From contig CAXAMN010008535.1 in assembly GCA_963970005.1 (NCBI GenBank), forward strand, positions 146,052 to 210,051: 64,000 nt of DNA, in the 5' to 3' direction. This DNA is from Durusdinium trenchii (taxonomy: Eukaryota > Sar > Dinophyceae > Suessiales > Symbiodiniaceae). Within the stretch, counting starts at the first letter, position 1. Each line of letters opens with the position of its first letter. The position numbers and the translations under genes were made by a program. The notes under the pieces were generated by a model that saw only the letters and a program-made list of their open reading frames with translations, was not told the origin of the DNA and did not search any database. This document shows, piece by piece, positions 30,590 through 41,150 of this stretch.

Positions 30590-32249
30590 TGATGGATTTG
30601 AGAGATTGGACTGGGAGCTTAGTGACTCATCCACCTGATCCTTGTGGCTCAGTGGCTCCGGCCAACCGCAGAACGAAGTTCGAGGCGAGAGTTGAGCCGT
30701 GGCACAAACTTGCTGCAGTTTGCATCCCTAGTAGACTGAAAGGAGACCTCAGCAATGCAGGGTTGGCGTGCGCTCACGCTAGGCAGCACGCCTCCATGCG
30801 CTGAACGGCGACAGGTGCAATCCCTGTGTTTGGGTTTCGTTCTCAAAATCCTGACTGGCAAGATGTGAGATGTGGAGCTTCACAGATGATTGTTTGTGGG
30901 ATTACTCTTATTTTGATATTGCTTGCAATGCCAGATATTTGCACGACTAGCACCAGCACATGGAATAATAGTATTACGTAGTTTGAAAATGCATTGCAGC
31001 CGCCCTGGCGGGGGCACTTTTTCACCCGCAGACGCATCCGCCTAACGAAGACGGATTCGCCGCAGCTGTGTATGTTTGATGAACCCCGAAGACACCTAGC
31101 GAAGACGGATTCCCCGAAGACGCCCCCAACTCCGAAGACAGATTCCCCCCCGAAGACGCCTAGCGAAGACGGATTCCCCGAAGACGCCCCCAACTCCGAA
31201 GACGGATTTACCCCCAAAGACGCCTAGCGAAGACGGATTCCCCGAAGACGCCCCCAACTCCGAAGACGGATTCCCCTCCGAAGACGCCTAGCGAAGACGG
31301 ATTCCCCGAAGACGCCCCCAACTCCGAAGACGGATTCCCCCCCGAAGACGCCTAGCGAAGACGGATTCCCCGAAGACGCCCCCAGCTCCGAAGACGGCCC
31401 GAAGATGACAGATTCCCTGAAGACATGTCCTGCGCGACCTTGCGCATACAGTGGATTCTATGTATCCACTTGGCAGATTGCTTCGCGCGCCCAAACACAG
31501 CAGCGCATCAGCTGTCCTGCCCTGCTCAACGCCAGTGAAGTAGCTGTGGTTTTTGTCCGCTTTGTGGGGTTGCACCAGGTTCCTTACAATCCAGAGAAGG
31601 AACAGTTGTCTTTTTTGGGGGGTGTGTTTTGCTTCTCGCTCTGCAGTTCCATCAAGTCGGCTTGCAAGCTTGCCTGCATGTGAACAAGTTGGTATGAAGA
31701 ATCACCTGGGAGCGTTGGTGTGAAAGGCGGCGTGTATGCACATGTTTTTTTATGCACCACATTTTCTTTTCATGTTAATTGTTTGACGTTATGCAGTACA
31801 TGGTGATTTGCATAACTCCTTTTTGTTCGCGCTTTCGGTCCAATGATGGTGCGGCGCAACCGTGTGCTGCTGCCGGCGGCGTTTGTGTGTTGGCCGCGGC
31901 CTCAGGAACGGAATGTTCATGATTTCGCCGGATTTGGTGGTGCTTGGGGTTTATAGGTTTTGAAATGAAAGTGTATGATGTTACACGGGTGTTTGGACTT
32001 GCGATGATCCCCTGCTTTTATTACTTTGGGGTTTCCGCAACAACTGAAGAATGCAAATTCTCCGCGCCCCTCATACATGGAAACATTTTTTCACAAAAAC
32101 AACGGTCAATTACGCAGCCAATGCCTCGTTGTAACCGAGCACAAGGCAAATGTCACGCGCCCCTCGTTTGTGCCAGGTGTTGGTGCCACGTAAGCCACGC
32201 AAACAAAAAGTGCTGACACGAAATCTAAACATTGTTGATGCCCATAACT
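30590..32249. other. no supported gene; minisatellite only
   Basis: Apart from the 64-bp array listed separately, several frames of 60-115 codons overlap on both strands in 30.6-31.7 kb, chiefly inside the array or beside it. No segment has both coding bias and splice borders. Nothing is seen in 31.7-32.2 kb. Confidence 0.4.
31040..31420. repeat. 64-bp minisatellite (CGAAGACGGATTCC core)
   Basis: CCTAGCGAAGACGGATTCCC recurs at 31095, 31159, 31223, 31287 and 31351, exactly 64 bases apart. Within each unit CGAAGACGGATTCC and CGAAGACGCC alternate, so the unit itself grew from a shorter repeat. The period is not a multiple of three. Confidence 0.95.
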
Positions 32250-33677
32250 TACTTGGCCGGCGGTTGCCCTAAGTGGACTTATAACCTAGGTTATACATAT
32301 ACCTAACCTAGTTATAACCAACGTTATAAGTCTGCTAACCTCTATAGAAATTAGGTTTTACTTAGCTTGGACTTGGCTCAGCCTATAAGAGTTAGTAAGT
32401 AGTTAGGTTTGACTTAGCTAAGTCAAAGTTAAGTGGGCTAAGACTTGGCTTGGACTTAGATTCGACTTAGCTCAGACTTATAAGTCCAAGCTAAGTCAAA
32501 GCTAAGTCGAGGTTCAAAAATTGAAGCAAAATCAACCCAAAATGCGTCGAACGCAGCCACCAACCGACAACCAGCCAGCATACGGCCGCGCCGTTATTCT
32601 TTGTTACATTCCGCGTCGTGGCCGCTTGTTGATTCTTCTACGGTATCCTATAGAGTACTTGGCGCAAATAGGGTGCGTCAAGCAGAGTCACATGAGATAA
32701 AGTTTTGACATTGTCTTCATCCTGAAGTCTTTGAATCATTCACCCCAAAGACTTAAACATTATCGCAATTCTATTTAGACAAGTTTTAGAACTTGTCTTC
32801 ATCTTCAATATTTTTGACAAACGTCAGAAAATATTCTGACATATATCAAAAACTGACAAATGTCAGAAACATATTCTCACAATTGTAATCTGACAAATGT
32901 CAGAAAATATTCAGACAATTGTCAGAAGATTCTGACAAAATCTGACAGTATATCCTTTTAAACGTAAATGTAAACAACACTTTGTCAGAACATTATGACA
33001 ATATTGCCTTTTAAAACTAAATCTAAGCTAAAATTTGTCAGAAAATTCTGACACATGTCAGAAAATGTTTGTGTAAATAGTAAATATTTCTGACATTTGT
33101 CAGAAAAATGTTCTGGCCAATGTCATAAAATTCTTACAGATGTCAGAAAAAGTCTGACATTATTATATTGTTGAAAAGGTACATGTCAACAACAATTTGT
33201 CAGAAGACTTCTGACAATATATAAGTTTAGTTAAACTGTGATACACTAACTATGATAGTATTAACAGTGTAATTAACCAAAAACTATATTTTTCAAATTA
33301 TTAAAAATAGTTTCAAAGATGTGATGCCTGTTGATGCTGGCTGTTGATGCTCAGGTGATGACTCTTGATGCTCGCGTGAGAGAAGTCTACCAGCGCACTC
33401 CCAGACCGAGCTTTCGGTTTTCATTTTTCATTGTTACTTTTCAATAATTGCCTTAGACTTATCTTTGACTTAGCTCAAACTGATCAAGCAAACTAACACT
33501 TAGCTTCGACCTCGCTCGGACTTCTAAGTCTTAGCTGAGACCAAGCTAAGTCCAGGCTAAGTCCAACCTAAGTCCAAGCTAAGTTACCCTGAGCTAAGCC
33601 CAAGCTAAGTACTTACTAAGTACTTATAAGTCCAAGTTAGACTTAGCTAAACTTAGCAAAGTCCCGCCGGCCAAGTA
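32250..33677. mobile_element. AT-rich foldback/MITE-like element with 12-bp TIRs
   Basis: The ends are TACTTGGCCGGCGG and CCGCCGGCCAAGTA, exact inverse complements, consistent with a CTTGGCCGGCGG terminal repeat at a duplicated TA target (a Tc1/mariner-like habit). Arms of about 230-260 bases inside each end carry many ACTTAGCTTGG-type repeats in opposite orientation. The centre (about 32810-33230) is packed with TGTCAGA and TCTGACA palindromes. There is no transposase frame, so it would be non-autonomous. Base composition differs sharply from its surroundings. Confidence 0.75.
32810..33230. repeat. TGTCAGA/TCTGACA palindrome array
   Basis: More than a dozen TGTCAGAA or TTCTGACA heptamer/octamer sites occur in about 420 bases, often facing each other around ATATT (for example GTCAGAAAATATTCTGACA). 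Spacing is irregular. It forms the core of the foldback element. Confidence 0.85.
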
Positions 33678-34074
33678 TACCTTTGTGGCAGGTGTTTTAT
33701 GCTGTGTGGGTCCTTGGCTTTATAATTTATAGTTGAACCATTTGCGGCTTGGCAATTTGCGAACCAGACAAACCCGGGGGAGGCTGGCTGTGCTCCCACT
33801 TGTGCTCCCTTGGTCCTTCATTGGTTCGCCAACATCTCCACGTGTCCGTGACCTTGGCCGCAATGGTCAAGGAGCGCCTGGAAAAGGTCTAAACGCCAAA
33901 CGACCTGTCCATGTCTTTTGAAGGTCTTGAACCAAAGATTTGGTTTCATTTGTCCATCCATACATTGGCGTCTGTTCATCCTTCAAGTGGCTGTGCAGCT
34001 CAATTAATTTGTTTTCTGAGGTGACAATATCCTCAATGGGTATTAAGTTTATCACTAGAAACTGGCCATTTCAG
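33678..34074. other. no gene seen
   Basis: Flank of the foldback element and presumed intron before the exon at 34075. No repeat or coding bias stands out. Confidence 0.3.
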
Positions 34075-34174
34075 AGTGAACACCTTCAGCGTGAAGTCAT
34101 GAAGCGGGTGCTGGTGCAGGAACCGAAAATGCCCCTCATCTCTTGCGCGCCCGAGGGGGCAACATACTGGGGAG
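34075..34174 (+). CDS. single internal exon with consensus splice sites
   Basis: Acceptor GGCCATTTCAG and donor GTAAGA bound 33 codons plus one base: SEHLQREVMKRVLVQEPKMP then LISCAPEGATYWG. Codon bias is coding-like. Partner exons were not found within 2 kb on either side. Frames in 34.5-34.85 kb on both strands are less convincing. Confidence 0.45.
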
Positions 34175-35369
34175 GTAAGATGTAAAAGTGTAAAGGAGAT
34201 AAAAGGAATACGAATGAGTACTGTGCCAATGAAACTAGAATATGAAGGCAGTTTTTTCTGGTCAACCCCCATTAAATTGAAAACATTTGAAAGCTAGTAT
34301 TCTGAAACCCAACATGATGAAGAATGAAGATACACATGTGTAATCAAGTAGATTCACAGTGATTGGCAATTGCATCATCAAGAATAGTCACAGTACTGTA
34401 AGCATGCTTTGTTTCGGGCGGTAAGGTGGCAACGATCCCTGGCGAAGGGCAAACAACCATTGCTTACCCCAGTTGATTCATAGAAATCTACCGATTTCCA
34501 CTGGACGCGGAGATGTTGCAATGTTCTGCAGATCTGCTCTCGGCCGTTTCAGTGCTAAGGAGTCGACGAAATCTTTTTTTGGCGATCACTGTAAAAGAGA
34601 AATTTGTTGAAGGTAGAGGCTTACAACTTACAACTGTGTTCCTGCTCCTGACAGAAAAGCTAAAACCGAAACGCATTCATATGATCGTGGAATTCCTCGG
34701 AATTCATGGCTTCACGGTCCAAACGAAACATTTGACTGACTGTTCCTCCATAGCCATAGCCCAGACATATCCAGGCATGCTTTGTTGAGCTTGAAGCCAC
34801 CAAGACGCAGCCAGAGCAAGCTGCTTTATCTGTCCGAACTTGACGCAACGTGAAGCGGAGGTAAAATCATTTGGCCGTGGAACCAGAGCGGCCAGTCATG
34901 GTGCTCAAGTCAGACTAGCAAGAACAAATCTTGGTTGTGAACAGAAGCTAATCTTGTGAAGCAATGAAAATCAAATAAAATCTTGGCAAATTTTAACGAC
35001 GTCACCGACGTCACCCTGAATTAACGACCTAGGTTTGAAATTAAGATCTTGCCCCTTCATTTTAAGTAAGATCGTCCCACTAGCAAGCTAAGCCTCTTTT
35101 GGCAGCCTGTTGCTTCAACGGAAAGCCCTCACACACAAATCTAAAGGTTGATGTTTGTTAGAGCATACCCCTCTTCATTTAAGCGACCACCGTTTTCTCG
35201 CCGCGCGCGCAAGACACACAAACAAGCACATTGCTGGAAAGACGGGAAGCTTGCCAAGGCTGGGGGTTTGAGCCCGGGCGCTCCGCTTCCGAGGGCGCGT
35301 TTCTGACCGCTGGGCCGCTCACGCGGGGGTTCGCGAAGGGCCGAAAGCAAACAAGAATTGGCGACGTTG
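34175..35369. other. no supported gene
   Basis: Two overlapping frames (34513-34788 plus, 34488-34848 minus) lack splice borders and codon bias. The remainder holds no clear feature. Confidence 0.3.
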
Positions 35370-35930
35370 GGTTTCAGAATGGTTGAGTGGTTCGGGGCCT
35401 TCTGGACGCGTTTTCCCGGCTTACCGAGCCCCAGTAAGCAAGGAAACTGCGACGAGCAGCTCAAAAAGGCAGCCCCATCAAAAAACCCAATTTTGGCGAA
35501 ATGGGGTTTTGCGACGGCTGGTTGGCTCGGGGCCTCCTGGACCCGTTTTCCCGGCTTACCGAGCCCCAGTAAGCAAGGAAATTGCGACGAGCAGTTCAAA
35601 GAGGCAGCCCCCATCAAAAAACACCATTTTGGCGAAAGGGGGTTTTGCGACGGCTGGTTGGTTCGGGCCTGCTGGACCCGTTTTCCCCGGCTTACCGAGC
35701 CCCAGTATAAGTAAGGAAACTGCGACGAGCAGCTGGAAAAGGTAGGCCTCCTGGACTTGTTTTCCCGGTTTACCGAGCCCGAGCCCCAGTATAGGAAACC
35801 GCGACGAGCAGCTGGAAAAGGCAGCCCCCGTCAAAACACCTTCTTTTGGCGAAATAGGGTTCTGCGACGGTTGGTTGGTTCGAGGCCTCCTTGACGCCTA
35901 TTCCCGCCCCAGTTGAAAGCTCAAATACCG
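35370..35930. repeat. 135-bp tandem repeat (45 codons per unit)
   Basis: TTTTCCCGGCTTACCGAGCC recurs at 35411, 35546 and 35681, exactly 135 bases apart, with a shortened unit following at about 35760 and a decayed one at about 35898. Because 135 is a multiple of three, several frames on both strands remain open across the array and repeat a 45-residue peptide. Openness therefore is not evidence of coding. Confidence 0.9.
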
Positions 35931-36509
35931 GATTCTGGAACCGCCTCCAAAGCCAAACTCTTGTAGCCCACACGACATGAGCGTAGGGTCAACCGGGTCA
36001 ACACCCCCAAGCATTGGAGAGATCGAAAAGAGAATACGCAATGCTGTTCCCAGGCATCCAGTCCACTGCCTGCAACTGGATCTCTCCCAGTACAGAAGAT
36101 TCAAACAGCGGCCTCGCCATGGAGGTGCTCACCGTAACGGTCACCCCAACCAAGCCACGTCCACAACTGGGTGCGTGCGCTGGTTGGGGTGCTAGGTCTT
36201 CCCGAGGTCACTTAATTTCATATTTCCAACGACGTCACATAATTTCGTTTCCGATTTAACGAAACTAACCGACGACCCACGATTTTTTTTAATTTGCTCA
36301 GATAAAACCCAATAAACAGTTGATCCGAGTCACTGTAAACACGGTGAGAATGACGTCAGGAGAGGCCCGGGGTATTTCGAAGCTATAAAGCACAACACCA
36401 ACAGATTTCGCGCCTGACGCTGCCGCCAACTTCTAACCCTGGAAACGGCCCCCGGTCGCAAGGGCCTTTTTTCGATTCAAGGATATAATCACGCAACGTC
36501 AATGGGGAA

Positions 36510-36955
36510 CGCGGCCTGATGCGGGGAATGTGGCGTCAATAGCCGGCGTCAGGGAGGTATGCGGCGTCAGACAGGAACGCGGCGTGAATGCGGCGTCAAT
36601 AGGCGGCGTCAGGGAGGTATGCGGTGTCAGACAGGAACGCGGCGTCAAGGAATGCGGCGTCAATAGGCGGCGTCAGGGGGGTATGCGACGTCAGACCGGA
36701 ACGCGGCGTCAGGGAATGCGGCGTCAATAGGCGGCGTCAGGGGGGTATGTGGCGCCAGACCGGAACGCGGCGTCAAGGAATGCGGCGTCAATAGCCGGCG
36801 TCAGGGGGGTATGCGCTGTCAGACCAGGAAGCGGCGCGGCGTCGCTAGGCGGCGTCAGGCGGGGAGGCGGCATCAGTGGGGAAAGGAGCGTCAGGGAATG
36901 CGGCGCCAACGAGTTCCCAACACCGCGGCAATAAACGGAGGCAGCGTCAGGCGCA
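36510..36955. repeat. GCGGCGTCA minisatellite
   Basis: More than twenty copies of GCGGCGTCA or close variants, organised in higher-order units of about 60 bases (AATAGGCGGCGTCAGGG, GTATGCGGCGTCAGAC, AGGAACGCGGCGTCA). Open frames here are repeat products. Confidence 0.9.
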
Positions 36956-37215
36956 AAAGTGCCCCCACATGGGCGGCCGCCCCGTGAAAATGAACTATTG
37001 GCAATCCAACAATATTTGATTGGAGGACTCAATACCAGTTTTTGCAGTACAGTATTCTTGATGATTTGTGAGCGCTTAGGCTAAACCCATGAGTCGCTTG
37101 AGATCCCCCTGCTCGATTGGTTCCTTCTTGGTTGCACAAAACGGTTTTACTGTCCGAGGACAAACCGATTTCTTGTGGGCCTCTGAATTTGAAAGTCTTC
37201 TTGATTGTCTCGCAG

Positions 37216-37377
37216 AGCCTTTGGATTTTTCCTGCACTGCCTTTGATAGTTTCACAGACCAAAACGTTGTTTGGGCGATTCGCAGGTGCCGTCATGGCGC
37301 TCGGGCCCCTGGTGGGTTCGGTCGGTCCCATGCTCAGAGCGAGGGCAAGACAGATGGAGTTGAGGAAAATGATCTAA
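37216..37377 (+). CDS. putative 3'-terminal exon with membrane-like segments
   Basis: After the pyrimidine tract CTTCTTGATTGTCTCGCAG the frame reads 53 codons to TAA, including LWIFPALPLIVSQTKTLFGR and AVMALGPLVGSVGPMLRARA. The first half is hydrophobic and the last 15 residues are basic, as in a membrane-anchored C terminus. No family recognised. Confidence 0.4.
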   Translation, partial: SLWIFPALPLIVSQTKTLFGRFAGAVMALGPLVGSVGPMLRARARQMELRKMI

Positions 37378-37757
37378 CAGACTTAACATGATTACATAAT
37401 CTAAATATGTATATTATATAGAATCTACAAATCAAACGGATGTTTCAAAAAGAACACTGAGCAGACGAATGCCAACGGTGTGCTTCAAATCAAGCGGAGT
37501 CTCCAGTTCAAATGACCTCGAAAGCATGTCCATTTTGACTCAAGCTGCACAGCCTCATCTTGGCAAGGCAAATTATGGTTTGACATGTTGGAAAACATGT
37601 ATATAACTCTGTTTTGCAGAAACCTAAGAAAAATTATGGGAATAAACCGGGATTTCAGTATTGGTTGCACTGCCTTTTATATATATATATATAGTTATAT
37701 TTATATACACATACACACAATAGAGAATTCTGAATTCTGTTCCGACTTCTTTTGTGT

Positions 37758-38978
37758 ATGATGAAATCGTTCCCGCAAAGTGCCGCGGACTGGCGTTCAG
37801 CTATTGAAGGTAAGGCGCAACGGCTTGAAGCTTTCTTGTCCAGCTTTCCAGATTGGGGTCAGTGTCCAGTTTGCCAAAAGGCTTACCCGGACTCACTGGC
37901 GCCACACATTGCGGGCAAAGACCACTGGAAGAAGCTCTGGTGGAAAGCGGAGCAAAAGGATCAAAAGGAGTTGCGGCAGGAATGGCACAACGCCACAGCC
38001 ACCGTGATCTTCGATCACTTGAGTGGCGAGGTGACCCGCATTGCTGGGGAAGTGACAAGTCCTTTCACACCAGAAACGACACCGCCGCCTTTTTTGCGCA
38101 CGGATGGTGCTTTAGCGCTTGAAACCCCACCTGTTGATAGCCGCTCCTTTTTGGACGTTCTTAGGAGCTCTGAGAGTCAAGCGCCAGCGCTCGGCTACAA
38201 GAGTCCTCGTCCGTGTCAGAGTGAGTTGGATGTGTTGTGGAATCAAGGTCGATTCTTCTGCGATGTGTGTAGCTTGGTGAAGGCAAAGGACTCCTTCCAC
38301 AAGACCCAGCAGAAATACAGCTTAGCAAGCCGACGATGCATCCAGTGTGTAGATGAAGCCAACACCGAGGCTCAATACATTGTTTGTGACGGCTGCAAAC
38401 AGAGGCTTCATCGTGATGATTTTTCCAAGAGCCTGCGAAACAGCGATCAACCACTTTGCAAGACATGCAAAGAAGAGAGAGACATCGAGTTGAGCAAGTT
38501 GATATGCCAAATTTGTGGCGTTTCTCAACTCCGAGATGCTTTCAGGAAGAAGATTGACTGGGACGCTCCAAAGTGTGCAAATTGCTTAGAATTGAAAGAG
38601 AAGCGAGAATACGAGGAATGGCAGCAAGAAAGAGAAGATGAAGCTGCTAGACAAGCAGAATTGCGAGAGGAAATGGCAGAAGAGGAACTGCGAGAGCACT
38701 TTCAAATCCGAATCCTGAAGAGGATGCAGGACCTGCAGGTCCCAGCCCTTTTTGATGAGTTGACGTCCGAGATCTTCGAGCAAGACAGGAAGAATTGGGC
38801 ACAACAGCTCATGCGCAACATCCTGAGTAAGGAGCTGGACGACCAATGGAGGAATGAGACGCCCTCTCGTGACCATGCTTCAGACAAAGACCGAGCGAAT
38901 GCCTTCAAAGCTTTGGAGGATGCAGGCCGCACAACTTGTCAAAAGTTTACCAATAGACCATCTATGAACAGTATATAG
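37758..38978 (+). CDS. zinc-finger protein with three Stc1-like CxxC-CxxC modules, 406 residues
   Basis: An intronless frame beginning ATGATGAAA; no in-frame ATG lies upstream in the open stretch. Residues 36-56 form a C2H2 finger (C36, C39, H50, H56) of the spacing seen in U1/matrin-type fingers. Three modules follow: C168-C171/C194-C197, C210-C213/C234-C237, C250-C253/C273-C276, each with a hydrophobic DxFxK-like stretch between the pairs, as in Stc1-type zinc domains. In fission yeast Stc1 links RNAi to heterochromatin; that role is not implied here. Residues about 280-325 are Glu/Arg-rich and probably coiled coil. The lack of introns suggests a retrocopy or an intron-poor gene. An AT microsatellite (37680-37720) lies just upstream. 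Confidence 0.7.
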   Translation: MMKSFPQSAADWRSAIEGKAQRLEAFLSSFPDWGQCPVCQKAYPDSLAPHIAGKDHWKKLWWKAEQKDQKELRQEWHNATATVIFDHLSGEVTRIAGEVTSPFTPETTPPPFLRTDGALALETPPVDSRSFLDVLRSSESQAPALGYKSPRPCQSELDVLWNQGRFFCDVCSLVKAKDSFHKTQQKYSLASRRCIQCVDEANTEAQYIVCDGCKQRLHRDDFSKSLRNSDQPLCKTCKEERDIELSKLICQICGVSQLRDAFRKKIDWDAPKCANCLELKEKREYEEWQQEREDEAARQAELREEMAEEELREHFQIRILKRMQDLQVPALFDELTSEIFEQDRKNWAQQLMRNILSKELDDQWRNETPSRDHASDKDRANAFKALEDAGRTTCQKFTNRPSMNSI

Positions 38979-40248
38979 TCACAAATAGTCATTACGTGTA
39001 TAGACTCAGCAGCAGCGCTGCCTTGTGAGACCACATGGGAACCGTGCTGCGTCGATCAGTTTGACCAGTTCGTCCACACTTGGGTGTGTCCCTTTGTATA
39101 CCAATATTATATATATATGTGTAACAGTCGTCAAAGATTATCACTATTTTGGGAAAGGCCTTTAACTTTACTAACCATCATCATCAACTGTCAGTGGCAA
39201 TGGGGATATACCGAATGTATAATTATAGATGAAAGCCTGGTATGACATTTGCTTGCTTCCATGGGTTTCTACTGTTGTATTGCCTTGAAGTTTTGAGACA
39301 ATGCTTTGCTTGGCTGAGTCATTACTGTACTGATTTATTGTGTAGTAGACTAAATTGAAGGGGCTTACACCCAACAGCTGGCCAGCAGGGTGTGCAGTGG
39401 CAGGCGGCAGGGGCAAACAGGTGACAGGGGTTGTTGTTGTTGTGGTTGTGTGGTTGTGTGGTTGTGTGAATTTGGTTGAAACAGGCGGCCAGTGCAGCCG
39501 TTTCGAGTCGGCCGTTGCTGTGGGATTCTTAGCAATAAACACTCGAAGCTGTCAAAACCGCATCCAACCCTCAGCCAGGCAAAGCGCGCGGGCCATTGCT
39601 TCGCGAAAAAACACTTCCACCCAAACTAGGCGCGATCGCCGGTCTACGTCCACGGCTTCCATTGTAGGGGGGCGACTCCAACCAACCCCTCCTTGGGTAA
39701 GACAGGGGTCCAGGCATGTCCAGGCGCCCGGGCAGCATCCTGCGCAAGACGCAGCAAGCAGCTTGTGCATAGGAGGCTGGCCGCCCTGACAGAGGCAAGT
39801 CCCTGTCAAAGGTCGAGAGCACTGGACAAATTGCGGTAGTAGTTTTTCTGTGGTTGTTCTTATGGTTGTGGTTGTCGTTCTCGTGGTTGCGGTTGTTGTT
39901 GTGGTGGTGGTGGCGGCGGTTGTTGCTTTTGCTGCCAGAAACAGAAAATGCCAAATACAGTAAGATGTGCTTCGCCACGCCCTTAGCCCATGTTGTCCTG
40001 CGCGCAATTTGCAGCCGGAGAGGGTCCCACATGGCAGCTTCGAAGCCCAGTACCAGAAAGGCTTGCAAGCCCACGGCGAGAGGCGTGGAAGGCGGGCTTC
40101 GCCACTGACTTAGCCCATGTTGTTCTGCGCTTCGAAGCCCAGACAAAATAAGCAAGCCCGCGGCGAGAGGGGTGGAAGGGATCTCCTGTTTATGCGTACT
40201 CAGTAGTTTGATTCTGTTGGCATGTGCGTGTTGGGCACGACCTTGCAG
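38979..40248. other. intergenic, repeats only
   Basis: Contains GTT/GTG microsatellites at 39430-39475 and 39835-39920 and a diverged tandem duplication at 39968-40185 (CTTCGCCAC, TTAGCCCATGTTGT, CTTCGAAGCCCAG, CGGCGAGAGG, GTGGAAGG occur twice in order). Long frames on both strands at 39.35-40.15 kb follow from these repeats. Confidence 0.6.
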
Positions 40249-41150
40249 GCGATGAGCTTTTCAAGGACCTATGCTATGACTTTTTCAGGGAGTTCGTGAC
40301 CAACGAAAGGGTGGAGGTCATGACTTCAAATCAGTTGGCGCAGGAGGTGACCCCTGGCCACCGGTCATGTTTTCTGAAAGGGCGAGTCATTGCATGCATC
40401 AAACCTGTACGCCAAGAAGATGAGTTGAGGCTTGAAAAATACCATTTGTTGGATGCGAAGTACCTAGACCCGGGATGGAAACAAGTGTCGTCAGATCACC
40501 TCGATGTGCTTGAGTCCCTGGACATGTCCTTGGCAGTGAAAAGTTACCCTCAAGACTTGTGGAAGGACATTGAGGACAATTTGTATGCGGATGACTCCAA
40601 CTCAGGGTCTCACAACCAAATCCTTTGCAAGCTACTGAGCATCACCGGCGGCATTTCAGAGGGATCAAATAGGACCGAGACCATGAACTACTGTGCTGAC
40701 CTGCTGGGTTTCGAGTCACCCCAAGATCTGAAATACAAGATTTGGGCAGAGAAATTTGGTTTCGTGCCGTCCGAAGATCGAGTGGCCATCACCTATGGCC
40801 AAGGCAAAGAGTTTAAACTGGATAAATTGTGGGGCAAAAAGAAGGAAGCCAATTGTTTGGAGGCACTCATGGGAGCTCTAGATAAGGCCAATTACGAGCC
40901 TGAGCGCAGGGCATTGGCCGCATTGGCGGCTTTATGCCACCTTGCCCCTCCCAACCCAAGAACTCTGGTGCCATCAAATTGGTGGATGGCAGAAAAGGTC
41001 CTTGACAATGCAGAGAAGAGGGCATCAAATCCGGAGTACTTTGGTGGTGACTTGCTCCAAAGACAACTTCTTCGGAAATACCTTGACAAGAGCCGCTTGC
41101 AGTCGCAAATGGAGCAGTGGCTGAGAAAGAAGGCCAACAAGATGCGGTAG
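40249..41150 (+). CDS. long exon or intronless ORF, unrecognised protein, about 300 residues
   Basis: A frame with an in-frame stop at 40209 and TAG at 41148. No ATG lies near the start; the first in-frame ATG is 40320. The string CGACCTTGCAG directly before GCGATGAGC looks like an acceptor, so this may be a terminal exon starting at 40249. The product is soluble-looking and mixed, with EFVTNERVEVMTSNQLAQEV, GFESPQDLKYKIWAEKFGF and a basic helical C terminus (LQSQMEQWLRKKANKMR). Codon bias is coding-like throughout. I recognise no domain. Alternatives are a 5'-truncated retrocopy or an ORF starting at 40320. Confidence 0.6.

Noticed and set aside
35141..35834. 158- and 92-codon minus-strand and 118- and 120-codon plus-strand ORFs
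   Set aside because: All arise because the 135-bp tandem period is divisible by three; openness is not informative.
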